NCBI RefSeq assembly: GCF_029338315.1
Contig: NZ_CP119794.1
Coordinates: forward strand, 1,364,001-1,428,000
From: Haloarcula regularis
GTDB taxonomy: Archaea > Halobacteriota > Halobacteria > Halobacteriales > Haloarculaceae
Reading direction: 5' to 3'
DNA length: 64,000 nucleotides
The translations under genes and the position numbers were made by a program. The notes beneath the pieces are model-generated. The model saw only the letters and a list, made by a program, of their open reading frames with translations, made no database searches and was not told the origin of the DNA. Each line of letters begins with the position of its first letter. Positions within the stretch are counted from its first letter, which is position 1. This document shows, in pieces, positions 55,672 through 63,518 of the stretch.

Positions 55672-56346
55672 TCAGAGGGTCTCGGCCAGCGCCGCCAGCC
55701 GCTCGCTCCCCCGTACGCGGAAGGGCACGCCGTGACCCGGGCCGGCCACCTCGAAGTCGCCGGCGCGGTGGGAGAGGCGGCGGATGCTCACCGGGACTTC
55801 GCGCGTGTTGGCGCTGAGGTGCCACGGCGACGGGACGAACTCGCCGCCGGACTCGCGAACGCAGTCACCGAGGAAGGCCACCCCCAGGTCCTCGCTGACG
55901 TAGGAGACGTGGCCCCGGGTGTGGCCCGGGGTGTGATAGGCGGTGAAACTGCCGACGGTGTGCCCGTCGGCGACCGTCTCGACGGGGTTCGACGGCGCGT
56001 CGACCACGAACGAGGCGACCCGCTGGACCGCCCCCTTCAGCGTCCCGACCGACGGCGTCCTGTCGCCGGTCACCAGCGGCGCGTCGGCCACGCCGGTGTA
56101 GATGGTCAGGTCGACACCGTCGAACGACGGGAGCCCACCCACGTGGTCGAAGTCGTAGTGTGTCAACAAGATCCGGTCCAGGTCGGTGAACTCGTAGCCC
56201 GCCCGGTTGATACCGGAGACGAGCGCGTTCCCGTGCCAGGGCATCCCCGCGTCGACGAGCGTCAGCGTGCCGCCGTCGTCGACGAGGTAGGCGTTGACCC
56301 CGCCCAGGTCGTACCACCACACGCCGTCCGCGAGTGCCGTCACCAT
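55672..56346 (-). CDS. MBL-fold metallohydrolase
   Basis: 224 residues with the metallo-beta-lactamase zinc motif LLTHYDFDHVGG (HxxxDH with the first His replaced by the Tyr-containing HYDFDH, i.e. H-x-D-x-D-H), later ligands in HTPGHTRGH and LGDCVR, and GPGHGVPF at the end. It begins GVWWYDLGGVNAYLV, typical of the family. It could be a glyoxalase II-like or lactonase-type enzyme; the specific substrate is not readable. It is convergent with the DUF7126 gene. Confidence 0.9.
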   Translation of the reverse strand: MVTALADGVWWYDLGGVNAYLVDDGGTLTLVDAGMPWHGNALVSGINRAGYEFTDLDRILLTHYDFDHVGGLPSFDGVDLTIYTGVADAPLVTGDRTPSVGTLKGAVQRVASFVVDAPSNPVETVADGHTVGSFTAYHTPGHTRGHVSYVSEDLGVAFLGDCVRESGGEFVPSPWHLSANTREVPVSIRRLSHRAGDFEVAGPGHGVPFRVRGSERLAALAETL

Positions 56347-56436
56347 ACCGGGGCGTTGGGCCAGCGATAACTAATACTGTCGGGCTGGCAGGGCCGTGAG
56401 AGCGGGCCCGAACCGCGTGACCGGGCCGCCGCTGAG

Positions 56437-58149
56437 TCACACCCGAGAGAGCTCGTAGCTATCGGCCGGGCAGCGGTATCGGGTCAGGAGCCGTCGGCTG
56501 GCGTCCGTCGAGTCCGTCGCGCGGTCGACCGCGTAGGCCGAGAACGTGCAGGCGTCCGGGGTGAACTCGACGACGGCGTAGCCCCAGCGGTGGCTGTCGA
56601 AGAACTCGACGTGTGGGTTCTCGTCTTTGACGAAGTCGGCGATGAGCCGTCGGGTCTCGCGGTCGTTCGGCAGCGAGAGCAGGTCCCTGAGGTTCCGACT
56701 CGTCACCGCGGGCGTCATGAACTCCACGCCGGCGCGGTCCCCGTCGCGCTCGACGTAGCCCGTGAGCGTGCTGTGCATGTCGCCGGTGAGCGCGACGAAG
56801 GCGGCCTCGCCCGCCTCGGCGCTGTCGAGGATGCGCTCGCGCTCCTCGGGGAACGCGTCCCAGGCGTCGCCGTTCAGGACGTCGACGGCCCCCAGGTCGA
56901 GGTCGAACTCCATCGCGAGGACCTCGTTGACCCAGGCGGCCCACGCCGCCGACGACTCGGACAGGCGGTCGGTGAACCAGTCGCGCTGGGTCGACCCGAG
57001 CATCGTCTCGGCCAGGTCGTCGCCGTCGTCGTTCTCCCTATCGTCGTCCTCGCCCTCATCGTCACGGCCGCTCCCGTCGCTCGCACCGTCGTCGGGCCGG
57101 GCGCCGAGCTGCGAGCCGTCGGTCGGGCTGGTCCGGTAGAGGCGCTCGTCGGTGACGAGCAGTTCCACGAGGTCCCCGAACCGGAACGACCGCCAGAGTT
57201 CCAGCTGATCCAGGACCGACTCGGCGTCGGGGTCGTAGGGGACCCGCGTGGGCGTGTACTCCCACCACGCGCGGATGCCGTCGGCGAACAGCCGGGTCAT
57301 GAACTCGCCGTCGTCGTTCCGGGGATGGTCGCCTTCGCCCGCGTACGGCCGTTCTTCGCTGTAGTTCCAGTAGCGGTTGTTGACTATCTCGTGGTCGTCC
57401 CAGGTCTGGACCAGCGTGTGGACCGACAGCGCCTCCTGGAGGAAGGCGTCGGAGCGGTAGGTCCGGTGGAGGTGGCGGTAGTCCTCGAGCCCCATCGCGA
57501 CGGACTCCCCGCTGGGCAGCGACAGCGACCGGCCGGGGACGTCGCCGTCCCCACCGCGCTCGTAGATGAAGTCGCCGAGGTGGACCAGGAAGTCGACGGA
57601 TTCGTCCGCGAGGTGGTGGAACGCGCCGTAGTACCCCCGGCGGTAGTTCTGACAGGTCGCGAGCCCGAGCCGGACGCTGTCGGGACTGGCGTCGGCCGCG
57701 GGGAGCGTCCGGCAGCGGCCGACCGGACTGGTCGCGCCGTCGGAGGCGAACCGGTAGGCGTACTCGGTGTCGGGGTCGAGACGCCCGTCGAGGTCGACCT
57801 TGACCGTCCCGTCGTGGTCGCCGAGACGGTCGGCCGGGACCGACCACGAACCGACGACGTCCTCGAAGGAGTCGTCGCGGGCCACGGTCACCTGCAGGGG
57901 CGTCCCGTCGTCGACGGCGTCGGGTGCGACTCGCGTCCAGAGAATCACGCCGCTCGTCGTCGGGTCCCCGCTGGCGACGCCCTGGGGGAAGACCGTCACC
58001 GACTGGTCGCCGGTCCCGTCGGCGACGCTCGCGGCCGGGAGGTCGGGCACGCCGTGGGCGCGGGCGACCCCGTCGACCGGGAGCGCGGCGGCCAGTGTCG
58101 CAGCCAGGACCCGCCGGCGGCCCGCGTCGATGGCTGATTCATCAGGCAT
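56437..58149 (-). CDS. phoD: Alkaline phosphatase D family phosphohydrolase (Tat-exported)
   Basis: 570 residues. A twin-arginine-type start (AGRRRVLAATLAAALPVDG) is followed by the PhoD N-terminal domain (FPQGVASGDPTTSGVILWTRV) and the catalytic domain with metal ligands in HLGDFIYERGG (Asp), LVQTWDDHEIVNN (Asp-His), and LTGDMHS (Asp/His). An acidic low-complexity insert (about 360-385: DDEGEDDDRENDDGDD) is unlike typical PhoD. It releases phosphate from phosphodiesters or monoesters on the outside, commonly under phosphate starvation. It is divergent from the trehalase gene. Confidence 0.93.
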   Translation of the reverse strand: MPDESAIDAGRRRVLAATLAAALPVDGVARAHGVPDLPAASVADGTGDQSVTVFPQGVASGDPTTSGVILWTRVAPDAVDDGTPLQVTVARDDSFEDVVGSWSVPADRLGDHDGTVKVDLDGRLDPDTEYAYRFASDGATSPVGRCRTLPAADASPDSVRLGLATCQNYRRGYYGAFHHLADESVDFLVHLGDFIYERGGDGDVPGRSLSLPSGESVAMGLEDYRHLHRTYRSDAFLQEALSVHTLVQTWDDHEIVNNRYWNYSEERPYAGEGDHPRNDDGEFMTRLFADGIRAWWEYTPTRVPYDPDAESVLDQLELWRSFRFGDLVELLVTDERLYRTSPTDGSQLGARPDDGASDGSGRDDEGEDDDRENDDGDDLAETMLGSTQRDWFTDRLSESSAAWAAWVNEVLAMEFDLDLGAVDVLNGDAWDAFPEERERILDSAEAGEAAFVALTGDMHSTLTGYVERDGDRAGVEFMTPAVTSRNLRDLLSLPNDRETRRLIADFVKDENPHVEFFDSHRWGYAVVEFTPDACTFSAYAVDRATDSTDASRRLLTRYRCPADSYELSRV

Positions 58150-58360
58150 ACCCGCCCCAGGCGACGCGGGCAGATTGTAATCCGAGTCTTAGCGAGCTGC
58201 CGACCACGCTAACTCGAGCTTACGTGGGAACGCGACCGCTCGCGGGGCACTCCGCCCGTCGCGTCTCCGTACGGAACCGGGCGAGTATCGAATCGTCGTT
58301 CGTGACAGTCCCGTGTGCGAATCCGAACCCCTAAGTGAACCCTTGGAAGTCGTCTAGTCG

Positions 58361-59923
58361 ATGACACGCCCAGGGACGCACACCGACAGGTCGGCGTATC
58401 CCCAGCTCTCCGGTCCCCTCTTCGAGGCCGTCCAGCGGTCGAGTACCTTCGCGGACTCGAAGACCTTCGTCGACAGCGTGCCGACGACGGCCCCCGAGAC
58501 CATCCGCGAGCGGTTCGCGGCGGCCGACGACCCCGACCTCGCGTCGTTCGTCGCCGAACACTTCGACCTCCCGGACCGCGACCCGCCCACGCTGGAGACG
58601 CCGACGGACACGTCGATGCTGGCCCACATCGACGACCTCTGGTCGTTCCTGGACAGCCCGGCCGACGACGGCCGGGCGCACTCGACGCTCCTGGCGCTCC
58701 CACGTCCGTACGTCCAGCCGGGCAACCGGTTCCGCGAGATATACTACTGGGACACCTACTTCACGGCCGTCGGGCTGGCGGCGGACGGACAGACACAGCG
58801 GGTCCGGGACATGGCCGACAACTTCGCGGCGCTCGTCGACCGCTACGGGTTCGTCCCGAACGGCAACCGGCGCTACTACCTCGGGCGCTCCCAGCCGCCC
58901 GTCTTCTGTCAGTACGTCAAGTTACTGGTCGAGGCCGAGGGGCTGGACGCCGGCCTCGAGTACCTGCCGCAGTTACGCCGCGAGCACGAGTACTGGCTGT
59001 CGGGCACCGACGCCCTCGGCCCCGAGACGCCCGCCCACCGCCGCGTCGTCCGCCTCGACGACGGCGTCGTCGCCAACCGCTACTGGGACGACCACGCGGG
59101 CCCACGGCCGGAGTCCTACCGCGAAGACGTCGAACTCGCCGAACGGGTCGCGCCCGACCGCCGAGCGTCGCTCTACCGCGACGTCCGCGCGGCCGCCGAG
59201 TCGGGCTGGGACTTCTCCTCGCGCTGGCAGGCCGACCCCGGCGATATGACCAGCCTCCGGACGACGGACCTCGTGCCGGTCGACCTCAACGCCATGCTGT
59301 ACGACCTGGAGGCGACGCTTGCCGACTGGTGTCGCCGGACCGGTGACGCGGCCGCCGCGGACCGCTACGAGCGCCTCGCCGGCCGCCGGCGCCACGTCGT
59401 CACCGAGTACTGCTGGGACGAGAGCGCGGGCTTTTTCGCCGACTACGACTTCGCCGCCGGCGAGCGCACCGACCGCCGGACGCTGGCCGCCGTCGTCCCG
59501 CTGTTCGTCGAGGTCGCCACCGACGAGCAGGCCGCTGCCGTCGCCGCGACCCTCCGCGAGGAGTTCCTCCAGTCGGGCGGCCTGGTGACCACGCTCACCG
59601 AGACGGACCAGCAGTGGGACTGGCCGCAGGGCTGGGCCCCGCTGCAGTACATGGCCGTCGTCGGCCTGTGCCGGTACGGCTACGACGACCTGGCCCGCGA
59701 GATCGCCGACCGGTGGCTGGACCTGAACCGCCGGGTGTACTGGGAGAGCGGCGCGATGCTTGAGAAGTACGACGTCGTCGCCGGCCGCGAGGCGAGCGAC
59801 GTCGGCGAGTACGACGTGCAAGTCGGCTTCGGCTGGACCAACGGCGTGGCGCTGGCGCTCGCCCGGACCTTCGAGGAGAGTGACGAGACGCCCCTCCCCG
59901 GACGGGCGCGGGCGACGAACTGA
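58361..59923 (+). CDS. treA: Trehalase, glycoside hydrolase family 37
   Basis: 520 residues with the two GH37 signatures: PGNRFREIYYWDTYF (about residues 120-135, PGGRFxExYxWDxY type) and QQWDWPQGWAPLQ (about 412-424). Catalytic acid/base positions include an Asp in the DFSSRWQ region and the Glu near the end. It hydrolyses trehalose to two glucose. There is no signal peptide, so it is cytoplasmic and probably degrades a compatible solute. The gene is divergent from phoD, with about 210 bases between them. GH37 trehalases are uncommon in archaea, though some haloarchaea have them. Confidence 0.92.
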   Translation: MTRPGTHTDRSAYPQLSGPLFEAVQRSSTFADSKTFVDSVPTTAPETIRERFAAADDPDLASFVAEHFDLPDRDPPTLETPTDTSMLAHIDDLWSFLDSPADDGRAHSTLLALPRPYVQPGNRFREIYYWDTYFTAVGLAADGQTQRVRDMADNFAALVDRYGFVPNGNRRYYLGRSQPPVFCQYVKLLVEAEGLDAGLEYLPQLRREHEYWLSGTDALGPETPAHRRVVRLDDGVVANRYWDDHAGPRPESYREDVELAERVAPDRRASLYRDVRAAAESGWDFSSRWQADPGDMTSLRTTDLVPVDLNAMLYDLEATLADWCRRTGDAAAADRYERLAGRRRHVVTEYCWDESAGFFADYDFAAGERTDRRTLAAVVPLFVEVATDEQAAAVAATLREEFLQSGGLVTTLTETDQQWDWPQGWAPLQYMAVVGLCRYGYDDLAREIADRWLDLNRRVYWESGAMLEKYDVVAGREASDVGEYDVQVGFGWTNGVALALARTFEESDETPLPGRARATN

Positions 59924-59950
59924 AACCCCTCCGTCGCCGACGACGACGCG

Positions 59951-60595
59951 ATGCCCGACGCCATCGCGCGCTGTCCCACCCACGGCTACCACGAAGGCAC
60001 CACCTGCCCGGACTGCGGGGCCGAGAGCGAGCACGTGCTGGACGGGGCGCACCGCCGGCGCCTCTCGAAGTTCGCCAGCGGCGCGCTCAGGCATTTCCCC
60101 GACGACGCCGACATCGAACTCGACGCGGCGGGTTGGACGCCCTTCGACGCGCTCGTCGCGGCCGTCGAGGAACAGTACGACTGGGCGACCCGCGAGCACG
60201 TCGCGGGCGTCGTCGCGACCGACCCGAAGGACCGGTTCGAGGTGGCCGGCGATGGAGAGAACCGTCCCATCCGGGCCGCCTACGGCCACTCCGTCGACGT
60301 CGACCTCGAAGCGGGCGACGGGGTGGCTCCCGACGAGCTGTATCACGGAACGGCACCCCGGAACCTGGACGCGATATTCGACGAGGGGCTACGGCCGATG
60401 GGGCGCCAGCAGGTCCACCTCTCGGCGACGGTCGCCGACGCTCGCGAGGTCGGTTCGCGCCACGCCGCCGACCCCGTCGTCCTTGCGGTCGACGCCGCCG
60501 CGATGACCGCCGACGGCCACAACGTCGTCGAGCGGGGCGTCGCCACCTACACCACCGACCGCGTCCCCCCACGGCACCTCACTCGAATCGACTAG
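59951..60595 (+). CDS. kptA: RNA 2'-phosphotransferase, Tpt1/KptA family, with N-terminal zinc finger
   Basis: 214 residues. An N-terminal CxxC-type finger (CPTHGYHEGTTCPDCG) is followed by the KptA domain: LSKFASGALRHFPDDADIELDAAGW, IRAAYGHSVDV, LYHGTAPRNLDAIFDEGL (NAD-binding and catalytic His/Arg), QQVHLSAT. It removes the 2'-phosphate left after tRNA splicing, using NAD+. The N-terminal zinc part is typical of archaeal members. The stop overlaps that of the converging small gene by four bases. Confidence 0.93.
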   Translation: MPDAIARCPTHGYHEGTTCPDCGAESEHVLDGAHRRRLSKFASGALRHFPDDADIELDAAGWTPFDALVAAVEEQYDWATREHVAGVVATDPKDRFEVAGDGENRPIRAAYGHSVDVDLEAGDGVAPDELYHGTAPRNLDAIFDEGLRPMGRQQVHLSATVADAREVGSRHAADPVVLAVDAAAMTADGHNVVERGVATYTTDRVPPRHLTRID

Positions 60596-60888
60596 AAGGA
60601 GACGTTCTCACCCCTGACCTCGTCGACGCCCGTCTCGATGCCCGCCCGGTCGTCGTAGTACTTCCGGCCGACGAACCCGTCTTCCAGGTTCCCCACCAGC
60701 GACGCGTAGAGGTCGTCCGGGGACGCGTAGGAGGACTCGTCGGTCCGGTGCAAGACCGCGCCCACGGTGGTCGACTCGCCGGCCGGCGTCGCCAGCTCGA
60801 CCTCGCCCAACTGCTCGACGACCGTCGTCCTGTCGGCCGGATACTCGAAGGCCTGTTCGAACAGCTGCATGGTGTCTGCGTACTCCAT
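60592..60888 (-). CDS. Haloarchaeal DUF5789-like protein (DUF2795-related)
   Basis: 98 residues: FEQAFEYPADRTTVVEQLGEVELATPAGESTTVGAVL and YASPDDLYASLVGNLEDGFVGRKYYDDR are characteristic of a small haloarchaeal family (DUF5789 from memory). Acidic, soluble, no signal. The AT-rich stretch upstream (TTTTGATTATC on the minus strand, about 60908-60918) gives it a good promoter. Its stop overlaps kptA by four bases in a convergent arrangement. Function unknown. Confidence 0.8.
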   Translation of the reverse strand: MEYADTMQLFEQAFEYPADRTTVVEQLGEVELATPAGESTTVGAVLHRTDESSYASPDDLYASLVGNLEDGFVGRKYYDDRAGIETGVDEVRGENVSF

Positions 60889-60906
60889 CCGGGTGGGACT
60901 GCGTAT

Positions 60907-60919
60907 TGATAATCAAAAA
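60907..60919 (-). promoter_or_regulatory. AT-rich promoter of the DUF5789-like gene
   Basis: TTTTTGATTATC (minus strand) lies about 20-31 bases before ATG 60888 in an otherwise GC-rich region, consistent with a TATA element for a leaderless transcript. Confidence 0.4.
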
Positions 60920-61035
60920 CATTATGGTTTCTGTGTGAGGATCCACCGTCTCGAGGCAGTCCCGCGAGCGAGGAACGACCCGTCGAGAGAACGCATGGGG
61001 CCGAACATCCGGCCGGTCCGGCCGCCCCGCCGACC

Positions 61036-62595
61036 CTACTCGAGCAGCGACTCGCCGGTCATCTCCGCGGGCTGGTCGACGTCCATGAGCGCGAGCATCG
61101 TCGGCGCGAGGTCGGCCAGCGTACCGCCGTCGCGGGCCGTGTACCCGCCAGCAGTCTGGTCTGGGCCGAGGTAGATGAACGGCACCGGGTTCGTGGTGTG
61201 GGCGGTGTGGGGGTCGTCTTCGGTGCCCATGTCGTCGGCGTTGCCGTGGTCGGCACAGACGAGGACGTGCCCGCCGGCCGCGGTGATGGCCTCGACCAGG
61301 CGACCGAGCTGCTCGTCGACGGCCTCGACGGCCTCGATAGCGGCCTCGAAGTCGCCGGTGTGGCCCACCATGTCCGGGTTCGCGTAGTTGAGCACCAGCG
61401 CGTCGGGGTCCTCGCTCTCGATGACCGAGAGCGCGGTGTCGGTGACCGCGGGGGCGCTCATCTCCGGCTGGAGGTCGTAGGTGGGCACGTCCGGGCTCTC
61501 GATGATCTCGCGGCGTTCGCCGTCGAAGGCCACCTCGCGGCCGCCGTTGAGGAAGTAGGTGACGTGGGGGTACTTCTCGGACTCGGCGAGTCGGAGCTGG
61601 GTCTTCCCGGCGTCGGCCAGCACCTCGCCCAGCACGTGCTCGGGCTGGTTGGGCGGGAACGCCACGGGCAGGTCGAACGTCTCGTCGTACCGGGTCATCG
61701 TCACCAGTCGGACGTCCGGCGGAGTGGTGTCGTCGCCCCAGTCCTCCGGCCGGATGTCCGCGAGCATGCGGGTCAGCTGGCGGGCGCGGTCCGACCGGAA
61801 GTTGAAGAAGACGACCGCGTCGCAGTCCTCGATGCCGGCGTGGTCGCCGACGGTCGTGGGTTCGACGAACTCGTCGGTGACGTCGCGCTCGTAGGACTCC
61901 GTGACGGCCGCCACCGGGTCCTCGGCGTGGTGATCTGCCTCCCGGTGGACCAGGGCGTCGTAGGCCCGGCGCGTGCGCTCCCAGTTCTGGTCGCGGTCCA
62001 TCGCGTAGTAGCGCCCGACGACGGTGGCGACGTGCCCAGTCCCGTGCTCCTCGGCGTGGGCTTCGAGTTCAGCGAGGTAGCGTTCGCCGCCGGTCGGCGA
62101 GGTGTCGCGGCCGTCGGTGAAGGCGTGGGAGACGGCGTCGGTGCCGCGCTCGCCGGCGAGTTCGACGAGCGCGTGGAGGTGGTCCTGGTAGGAGTGGACG
62201 CCGCCGTCCGAGACCAGCCCCATGAAGTGGACCCGACCGTCGTGGTTCTCGGCGTACTCGAAGGCAGAGAGAATCTCCTCGTTCTCGAAGAAGGGCGGGT
62301 CCTCGGCGGCGTCGTCCGGCGGTGAGTCGCCGCGCGAGCGAGCGATGCTGTCGGAGACGCGCGCCGAATCCTGCTTGACGACGCGGCCCGCGCCGATGTT
62401 GAGGTGGCCGACCTCGGAGTTGCCCATCTGTCCCTCCGGGAGCCCGACGCGTCGTCCGTGGGTCTCGAGCGTCGAGTGAGCCCCGTCAGCCCAGTAGCGG
62501 TCGAAGTTCGGAGTCTCGGCCGCCGCGACCGCGTCACGGACGTCCGTCTCGGGGTTCAGCCCCCAGCCGTCCAGAACAATCAGCCCTGCGTCCAT
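61036..62595 (-). CDS. gpmI: Phosphoglycerate mutase, 2,3-bisphosphoglycerate-independent
   Basis: 519 residues with the alkaline-phosphatase-like fold. Visible: MDAGLIVLDGWG (first Asp), the nucleophile Ser in GQMGNSEVGHLNIGAGR, metal and substrate residues in HFMGLVSDGGVHSY and ADHGNADDM. It interconverts 3- and 2-phosphoglycerate in glycolysis/gluconeogenesis. The start MDAGLIVLDGWG at 62595 is chosen because the preceding frame-open codons have no family match. The full-length bacterial-type iPGM (not the short archaeal ApgM) is present here. Confidence 0.97.
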   Translation of the reverse strand: MDAGLIVLDGWGLNPETDVRDAVAAAETPNFDRYWADGAHSTLETHGRRVGLPEGQMGNSEVGHLNIGAGRVVKQDSARVSDSIARSRGDSPPDDAAEDPPFFENEEILSAFEYAENHDGRVHFMGLVSDGGVHSYQDHLHALVELAGERGTDAVSHAFTDGRDTSPTGGERYLAELEAHAEEHGTGHVATVVGRYYAMDRDQNWERTRRAYDALVHREADHHAEDPVAAVTESYERDVTDEFVEPTTVGDHAGIEDCDAVVFFNFRSDRARQLTRMLADIRPEDWGDDTTPPDVRLVTMTRYDETFDLPVAFPPNQPEHVLGEVLADAGKTQLRLAESEKYPHVTYFLNGGREVAFDGERREIIESPDVPTYDLQPEMSAPAVTDTALSVIESEDPDALVLNYANPDMVGHTGDFEAAIEAVEAVDEQLGRLVEAITAAGGHVLVCADHGNADDMGTEDDPHTAHTTNPVPFIYLGPDQTAGGYTARDGGTLADLAPTMLALMDVDQPAEMTGESLLE

Positions 62596-62685
62596 GCCTG
62601 TGAGAAGTCGTGACCGGGGTAAGTTACTGTCGGTCAACGACCTGATTCGGAACGCTGTGCCCTGCGGGCTCCGTCGAGTCCGTCG

Positions 62686-62838
62686 TCAGACCGTCTGGAT
62701 GCCGTCGCGGACCTGGTCTGCGCTGAACGACTTGTCGTGCATGTCCTGGGCGTGTGTTCGCACCAGTTCGATTACCTCGTCCTGGTCCTCGGACCGGACC
62801 TGGAACTCACACGCGCTGCAGCTGTATTGGTGTGCCAT
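62686..62838 (-). CDS. DUF1059-family small protein
   Basis: 50 residues, starting MAHQYSCSACEFQVRSED and ending QVRDGIQTV. The Cys-x2-Cys pair near the start and the pattern EVIELVRTHAQDMHDK match the DUF1059 family of small proteins, which has a likely metal-binding site. It sits between gpmI and the 63008 gene on the same strand, about 90 bases from gpmI. It is too short for a length-based gene caller. Function unknown. Confidence 0.78.
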   Translation of the reverse strand: MAHQYSCSACEFQVRSEDQDEVIELVRTHAQDMHDKSFSADQVRDGIQTV

Positions 62839-63007
62839 GGTGGGACCCACCGGAGAGAGACGGCGGCGGGCCGTAGTTAGCAGGGACTTAGGTCCGGTAA
62901 GGTCGGGGACGGGCGGTGGCGCCGGCCGCGCACGACCGCCCGACGGGAGCGGTTCCGTCGGTCGGTAACCCCGTCGTACGAGCGGGGCCGGGCCGAGTGG
63001 CCGTCGC

Positions 63008-63280
63008 TCAGACGCCCTCGAGGTCGGACCGGTACGCGTTGAGCTGGTCGTCGGCGTTCTCGAGCGTCGCCGCGACGTCGGCGCCGTCGCCGTCCTCTAG
63101 GTCCGCGAGCGCCGACTGGATGCGCGCGAGTCGGCCGTGGTCTGGGCCCCGGTCGGCCGTCGACAGGCGGTCGAGCTGGTCGGCCAGGTCCGCCAGGCGC
63201 TCGCGGGCGTCCTCGCTTGCGGTGTCCTGGGCTGCCGATTCGAGCAGGTCGCTCGCTGTCGCGAGTTCCTCGCGTGTCAT
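63008..63280 (-). CDS. Small helical protein, 90 residues (haloarchaeal)
   Basis: Starting MTREELATASDLLESAAQDTASEDARERLADLADQLDRLS, the protein is helical and acidic with heptad-like Leu spacing, consistent with a helical hairpin, and has no other motif. The ATG at 63280 is preferred over an upstream in-frame ATG (63340) whose added residues look non-coding. It is about 169 bases from the DUF1059 gene. I recall similar haloarchaeal small helical proteins but cannot name the family. Confidence 0.68.
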   Translation of the reverse strand: MTREELATASDLLESAAQDTASEDARERLADLADQLDRLSTADRGPDHGRLARIQSALADLEDGDGADVAATLENADDQLNAYRSDLEGV

Positions 63281-63395
63281 ACATGGTGGTTCTGCGATGA
63301 GGGATAAAACGGTTCGGCTGGTGGGCAATCCTGCAGCCATCGGTGACGCCGGACCGAGCCCACATCTTTAGGAGTCGCCCGGTCCCACGGCCGGT

Positions 63396-63509
63396 ATGCG
63401 ACGACCCCGCCCTCGTGTACGCGACGCCGCGCGCAACGAGACTGTCTCCGGACGGGCCCGCAAAGCGCGCGAGAACCACCGGGACGGCGACGCAGGGACC
63501 GCCGTGTAA
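63396..63509 (+). CDS. Possible small basic protein, 37 residues
   Basis: ATG at 63396 opens a 37-codon frame (MRRPRPRVRDAARNETVSG...) ending TAA at 63507-63509, with an ATCTTTAGG box about 28-35 bases upstream. It is very basic, unlike typical haloarchaeal cytoplasmic proteins, which raises doubt, though some ribosome-binding peptides are basic. It precedes the PurD-like gene by nine bases. It may also be only a leader region. Confidence 0.3.
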   Translation: MRRPRPRVRDAARNETVSGRARKARENHRDGDAGTAV

Positions 63510-63518
63510 CTCAGACCG

